From Microcaldota archaeon (GTDB lineage: Archaea > Micrarchaeota > Micrarchaeia > Micrarchaeales > Micrarchaeaceae), in NCBI GenBank assembly GCA_021812025.1, contig JAKAPD010000005.1:1-18880 (forward strand): 18,880 nucleotides of DNA. The letters run 5' to 3'. A model generated the notes under the pieces. That model was not told the origin of the DNA. It did not search any database and worked only from the letters and a program-made list of their open reading frames with translations. Of this stretch, positions 15,357 through 18,880 are shown in pieces (within the stretch, counting starts at the first letter, position 1; the number at the start of each line of letters is the position of its first letter). A program made the translations under genes and the position numbers.

Positions 15357-16409
15357 ATGTCTGTAGACTTGAGCAAACTGATCACAAAGAGGAAGCTGGA
15401 GATAGAAGAGCTGAATAACAAGGTGGTGGCAATAGACGCTTACAACGTCTTCTACCAGTTCCTGTCGATAATAAGGGGCCCGGACGGCACGATGCTGATG
15501 GATTCCCACGGGAACGTAACCAGCCACTTGTCAGGGATCTTCTACAGGAACATAGAGCTCGTGGAAAAGGGTGTCAAGCCGATCTACGTGTTTGACGGAA
15601 TTCCATCGATGCTGAAGCAGAAGACGCTAGAGGCGCGAATGCAAAGGAGAAAAGAGGCCTATGAGGCATGGCAAACCGCAAAGGCGGAAGGCAGGCTCGA
15701 AGAAGCCAAGGTGCATGCGCAGGGCAGCACAAGGATAACAAAGGAAATAGTGGAATCTGGAAAGAGGCTTCTAGATCTTATGGGAATACCACACGTGAAC
15801 GCGCCAAGCGAGGGGGAAGGGCAGGCCAGTTTCATGTGCAAGAAGGGCTTGGTCTATGCGGTGGGAAGTCAGGACTATGACACGCTCTTGTTCGGCGCTC
15901 CGAACGTGGTAAGAAACCTTACCATAAGCGGAAGAAGAAAACTTCCAAGGAAAAACATATTCATCAATGTCGAGCCGGAGCTGGTCAGCTTCGATGATAC
16001 CCTGAAAGCTTTGGGCGTGACGCACAGGCAGTTGATATGGATAGGGATACTGCTAGGCACGGACTTCAATGAAGGCATAAAGGGCGTGGGTCCGAAGACC
16101 GCTCTGAAGATTGCAAAAGGCGCGGAGAGCATAGATGACATAAAGAAAGCCGTTAAAGAGAAATACAACACCGAGTTCGAGCTGGACATAAAGGAGGTAG
16201 AAGATCTTTTCCTAAAACCGGAAGTCAAGGAAATCGGCAAAGAGGAAATCGAGCAAATGCTGAAATCAAAGCCGGACAAAGATGGGATAATAAAGTACAT
16301 GTGTGATGAGCATGACTTCAGCGAGGAGCGCGTCGCGAAGTTTGCCGAGAAGCTTGTCGGAAAGCGGGGTTCTATGCAGCAGAAGGGAATCGACAGCTGG
16401 TTCAACTAA
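15357..16409 (+). CDS. fen: Flap endonuclease FEN1
   Basis: 350 residues, normal for archaeal FEN1. Metal-binding acids are all present: D27 (AIDAYN), D80 (VFDG), E152 and E154 (SEGEGQA), D173 and D175 (SQDYDTL) and D236 (GTDFNEG). The helix-hairpin-helix GIKGVGPKTALKI (240-252) follows. The C-terminus QQKGIDSWFN (341-350) is a PIP box for PCNA. FEN1 removes 5' flaps during Okazaki fragment maturation and repair. ATG 15357 is the start; GCGGTAA before it is a weak ribosome site. It lies 11 bases after mbf1 and has no obvious promoter of its own. Confidence 0.96.
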   Translation: MSVDLSKLITKRKLEIEELNNKVVAIDAYNVFYQFLSIIRGPDGTMLMDSHGNVTSHLSGIFYRNIELVEKGVKPIYVFDGIPSMLKQKTLEARMQRRKEAYEAWQTAKAEGRLEEAKVHAQGSTRITKEIVESGKRLLDLMGIPHVNAPSEGEGQASFMCKKGLVYAVGSQDYDTLLFGAPNVVRNLTISGRRKLPRKNIFINVEPELVSFDDTLKALGVTHRQLIWIGILLGTDFNEGIKGVGPKTALKIAKGAESIDDIKKAVKEKYNTEFELDIKEVEDLFLKPEVKEIGKEEIEQMLKSKPDKDGIIKYMCDEHDFSEERVAKFAEKLVGKRGSMQQKGIDSWFN

Positions 16410-16436
16410 AGCAAAGCGAAATGCAACTAAACTTAT

Positions 16437-16444
16437 TTATATGT
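16437..16444 (+). promoter_or_regulatory. TATA box of the Hsp20 gene
   Basis: TTTATATG at 16437-16444 predicts a transcript start near 16467, inside the GTGGTGGAGATG start element. This argues against the nominal ATG at 16421, which lies upstream of the box. Confidence 0.5.
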
Positions 16445-16462
16445 GTAAACAGAATGCTAACT

Positions 16463-17005
16463 GTGGTGGAGATGGGGAAGAGGAAACGAGTTCGTGAACC
16501 TTTGATGTCCGGTGAGCCTTCGGACATAAACAGGCTGATAGCGAATTTCATGCACGATGTCGCAAAGGAATTTTCCGAAGAGGATTTTTCCGGGCTGGCC
16601 CAAAACCAGAACGAGTCGCTGGTCTATGGATTCAATGTGCGCATCGGCCCGGACGGCAAGCCGACCATAGAGAGCTTCGGCAACCTAAAACCAGAAAAGG
16701 AAATTTTAACTGTGGGCGAAGAGCGTGAGCCGTTGGTCGATGTGATTGAACGGGAAAGCGATACTACGATAATGGCAGAGCTGCCTGGCATGAAAAGGGA
16801 GAGCATAACGGTAACCGCGTCTCCGTACCAGATAAAAATAGAAGCGACCCAGGAAAAGCGCGGCTACAATAAGAATATAAACCTGAAGAGTCCGATAAAT
16901 ACAACGGCAAGGTCGGCGAAATATCACAATGGAGTTATTGAGCTAATATTCGGCAGGGCGGCCGGAAATATCAAGAAAGTCGAAACAATAGTGGAAATAA
17001 AGTGA
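16463..17005 (+). CDS. Hsp20-like (alpha-crystallin domain) protein
   Basis: 180 residues from GTG 16463 (177 from ATG 16472). The first part is polar, including YGFNVRIGPDGKPTIESFG, a segment I associate with an archaeal Hsp20 subgroup. REPLVDVIERESDTTIMAEL then begins the alpha-crystallin-like beta sandwich, with LPGMKRESITV and a final KYHNGVIEL strand, the counterpart of the A..xNGVLxI motif. The C-terminal I-x-I oligomerisation motif is absent, so large oligomers are less certain. Probable role is holdase chaperone. Starts upstream at ATG 16421 or 16454 precede the predicted transcript start and are rejected. Confidence 0.8.
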   Translation: MVEMGKRKRVREPLMSGEPSDINRLIANFMHDVAKEFSEEDFSGLAQNQNESLVYGFNVRIGPDGKPTIESFGNLKPEKEILTVGEEREPLVDVIERESDTTIMAELPGMKRESITVTASPYQIKIEATQEKRGYNKNINLKSPINTTARSAKYHNGVIELIFGRAAGNIKKVETIVEIK

Positions 17006-17009
17006 TCTG

Positions 17010-17096
17010 GTGAAGAAAATAGGAAAGAAATACAGGAACGTGCAGAAGATAAAGAAGCTCAGGAAGATGCACAGGAAAAAGATGAAGGGGCGCTAA
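17010..17096 (+). CDS. 28-residue very basic peptide, possible eL41-like ribosomal protein
   Basis: GTG 17010 opens 28 codons to TAA 17094-17096: 11 Lys and 4 Arg, no acidic residue. The C-terminal stretch KIKKLRKMHRKKMKGR resembles the pattern of eL41 (about 25 residues, basic helix ending in K-K-M-R) and, less closely, the AURKAIP1/mS38-type basic motif. It starts four bases after the Hsp20 stop, with AGTGAT just upstream, and its stop interlocks with the TAG of the convergent gene, as at the other three convergent ends here. Codons follow local habit (AAG over AAA, AGG, ATA). The competing reading is that it is merely the complement of a pyrimidine-rich terminator for the opposing gene. 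Confidence 0.5.
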   Translation: MKKIGKKYRNVQKIKKLRKMHRKKMKGR

Positions 17097-17680
17097 TCCA
17101 GTTCGGCATACAATGTGTCGTTGAACTCGTAGGCGCCGGACTCGTTGTTTAGCAACAGCGACCTTAAGAGCTGCTCCTTGCTGTCAAAGTGCCTGATATC
17201 GGCTTTGAGGTCAAGCATGTAGACCTTGTCTTCATATTCATAATATGTAAGCACTTTTCGTTCCCCGTTGCTCATGCGGACCAGCACCTTTGCGGATGGA
17301 TTGCCAAGGGCTATGAGTATGCTACAGAGCAGAATGTTCCTGTCCATCGTGTCACCAAGCCCGAGCCTTATCGCGTCTTCGGGCTTGACCCAGAATCTAA
17401 TAGGTAGAATGATCTCCTTTATGCCATCCCTGACGAAGTAGAAGGCCTTTATGCTGGCCTCATAGAAATTCAGCATGTAGTTGTAGACGCCAAAGCCCCT
17501 CTTTATCTCTTCTGCTTTCTTGACAACGAGCTCGTTCTTCGGGGTGACGAGCAGGGGGAGCTGCGGCATGGTCAGGTTCTCGCCCTCTTCTATCACGTCC
17601 TTGTACTTTGATATTATCGCCAGGTAAAGCTCGTGCAGGCCTATGTCCCTTTCCGTCTCAACAGGAGCTTTGCCGTCCAT
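17093..17680 (-). CDS. Transglutaminase-like protein without the catalytic residues
   Basis: 195 residues from ATG 17680. The segment YFVRDGIKEI (81-90), then PEDAIRLGLGDTMDRNILLCSILIALG (100-126), follows the transglutaminase-like/cysteine-protease fold pattern, in which G-D-C-x-D precedes a helix. Here the nucleophile position is T111. The His expected in the next strand is also missing (KVLTYYEYEDK, 142-152), while an Asp is kept at D157 (MLDLKAD). This suggests a non-catalytic, binding member of the fold. Its partner is unknown. TTG 17689 is nine bases upstream, in frame, and sits at the TATA-predicted transcript start; ATG 17680 is preceded by GGGTGGG. The stop overlaps the convergent 28-codon ORF. 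Confidence 0.6.
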   Translation of the reverse strand: MDGKAPVETERDIGLHELYLAIISKYKDVIEEGENLTMPQLPLLVTPKNELVVKKAEEIKRGFGVYNYMLNFYEASIKAFYFVRDGIKEIILPIRFWVKPEDAIRLGLGDTMDRNILLCSILIALGNPSAKVLVRMSNGERKVLTYYEYEDKVYMLDLKADIRHFDSKEQLLRSLLLNNESGAYEFNDTLYAELD

Positions 17681-17711
17681 CCCACCCAATAATCAATTGG
17701 CAAACAAGAGC

Positions 17712-17718
17712 TAAAATA
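17712..17718. promoter_or_regulatory. Single TATA-like element between divergent genes
   Basis: TAAAATA on + reads TATTTTA on -. Its centre (17715) is about 27 bases from 17688 on the left (TTG 17689) and from 17742 on the right (polX ATG at 17748). With only 58 bases between the outermost starts, it could serve both genes. Confidence 0.4.
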
Positions 17719-17747
17719 CTTCTTTTCTAAGGTATTTTGGGGAAAGG

Positions 17748-18880
17748 ATGCTCAACAAGGTTATAGAAGACATCCTGAACGAGATAGCCGCAATGATGTC
17801 GCTGGAAAATACTCCAACATCTAGATTCGAAGTTAGAGCATACCAGAAAGCGGCGCTGACTATAGGCGGAATGGAAGAGCCGATAGAAGGTGTGTACAAG
17901 AAGGGCGGCCTCAAGGCGCTGATGGAGCTTCCCGGAGTCGGCAAGTCGATAGCGGGGCACATAGAAGAATACATAAAGACGGGCCATATAAGGAAGTACG
18001 ACGACCTGAAGAGGAAGTACCCTATTGACATGGCGGGGCTCACTTCGATACAGGGGTTGGGGGCGAAGAGAGCCATTACGCTTTACAAGCAGCTTGGAAT
18101 CAGGAATGTGGATGATCTTAAGAAGGCGATAGAACAGGGGAAGATAAGCAGGCTTGAAGGTTTTGGCGCGAAGAGCGAAGAGTCGATAAAGAAGGGCATA
18201 ACGTTCAAGGAAGCGAGCGGTGGGCGAATGATCATATCAGACGCCCTTCCGATTGCTGAAGACATAATGAAAAAGTTAACTGATAGCAAGCTTGTGGAAA
18301 AGGCGATTCTAGCAGGCTCCGCCAGAAGGATGAAAGAAACGGTCGGCGATCTGGACATACTTGCAATATCAAAAAAAGCGAGTGAAGTGATGGATTTCTT
18401 CACTAAGATGGAAGAGGTCTCAGACGTCGTTGCAAAGGGTCCTACTAAATCTACCGTAAGATTAAGGGCTGGAATCAGTTGCGACATAAGGGTGCTTGAG
18501 CCGAAGAGCTTTGGCGCTGCTGTACAGTATTTCACAGGCAGCAAGGACCACAACATACAAGTCAGGACCATAGCGGTGAAGAAGGGCTATAAGCTCAATG
18601 AATACGGCCTGTTCGACAAGAAGGACAAGGACATAGGCGGCAGCGAAGAGGAAAGCATATACGAGGAGCTCGGCATGCAGTGGGTGCCGCCTGAAATGAG
18701 GGAAGCGAGGGGGGAAGTGGAGCTTGCGCTGAAGCATAAGATCCCAAAGCTTGTGGAATTGAAGGACATAAGGGGCGACCTCCACAGCCATACGAAAGCG
18801 ACCGACGGCGGCAACACTCTGGAGGAGATGGCGTCTGCTGCTATGAAGCTGGGCTACGAGTACCTTGCGAACACCGACCA
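17748..18880 (+). CDS. polX: Family X DNA polymerase with PHP domain (PolX), 3' end outside window
   Basis: 377 residues are visible; the frame stays open to the window edge. Residues 1-90 form the 8-kDa-like domain with helix-hairpin-helix LPGVGKSIAGHI (61-72), and two more hairpins follow (IQGLGAKRA at 101-109, LEGFGAKSEESI at 136-147). The nucleotidyltransferase motif GSARRMKETVGDLDIL (190-205) supplies D201 and D203; D246 (CDIRVL) is the third catalytic Asp. NEYGLF and the GGSEEESIYEELGM segment match the palm-thumb of PolX. GDLHSHT at 343-349 begins the PHP domain, a Mn/Zn exonuclease-phosphatase. It likely fills gaps in base-excision repair. ATG 17748 has AAAGG directly upstream and a TATA-like element near -33. 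Confidence 0.95.
   Translation, partial: MLNKVIEDILNEIAAMMSLENTPTSRFEVRAYQKAALTIGGMEEPIEGVYKKGGLKALMELPGVGKSIAGHIEEYIKTGHIRKYDDLKRKYPIDMAGLTSIQGLGAKRAITLYKQLGIRNVDDLKKAIEQGKISRLEGFGAKSEESIKKGITFKEASGGRMIISDALPIAEDIMKKLTDSKLVEKAILAGSARRMKETVGDLDILAISKKASEVMDFFTKMEEVSDVVAKGPTKSTVRLRAGISCDIRVLEPKSFGAAVQYFTGSKDHNIQVRTIAVKKGYKLNEYGLFDKKDKDIGGSEEESIYEELGMQWVPPEMREARGEVELALKHKIPKLVELKDIRGDLHSHTKATDGGNTLEEMASAAMKLGYEYLANTD

Noticed and set aside
1..18880. CRISPR arrays, tRNA genes, insertion sequences, integrase sites
   Set aside because: None seen on reading both strands: no regularly spaced direct repeats, no tRNA-like cloverleaf, no transposase or integrase motif.

Overview
The window looks like part of a DPANN archaeal chromosome, most likely Micrarchaeota-like (inference). 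Archaeal markers are the uL1-uL10-P1 stalk operon, the primase large subunit, FEN1 with a PIP box, MBF1, an Lhr-core helicase, TATA-box promoters and starts that look leaderless or have very short leaders. Arg is mostly AGG, Ile is often ATA, and genes are packed very tightly. I see no tRNA or rRNA gene, CRISPR array, insertion sequence or phage gene; the content is mostly housekeeping.

Layout. 2-3094: the tail of a DUF2079-type membrane protein on +, then on - a 50-codon zinc-finger gene, a primase large subunit (PriL) with an unusual C-terminus, and a full-length DUF2079 paralogue of the first gene. 3206-8186 on +: uL1, uL10 and P1 (ribosomal stalk), the TldD/TldE protease pair, and a two-cluster ferredoxin. 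8187-9683 on -: a Ser/Thr/Gly/Pro-rich envelope protein with a duplicated membrane hairpin. 9865-13284 on +: Lhr-core helicase and a metallophosphoesterase. 13279-14778 on -: a site-2 protease. 14878-17096 on +: MBF1, FEN1, an Hsp20-like protein and a 28-codon very basic ORF. 17093-17680 on -: a transglutaminase-like protein lacking its catalytic residues. 17748 to the window end on +: family X DNA polymerase/PHP (PolX), cut by the edge.

How the genes fit together. Three themes recur: translation (stalk operon, possibly an eL41-like peptide), DNA replication and repair (PriL, Lhr with its phosphoesterase, FEN1, PolX) and protein quality control (TldD/E, site-2 protease, Hsp20). All four convergent gene pairs end with stop codons that touch or overlap, which leaves no intergenic room for terminators. 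Several promoter-proximal genes start with GTG or TTG followed nine bases later by an in-frame ATG, with a TATA-like box near -27 from the first codon.

The points most worth checking are the PriL C-terminus, the two small unlisted ORFs (50 and 28 codons), the interlocked convergent ends and the pseudo-transglutaminase. I did not find a clear new multi-gene system. All identifications come from reading the sequence by eye; no database search was possible.
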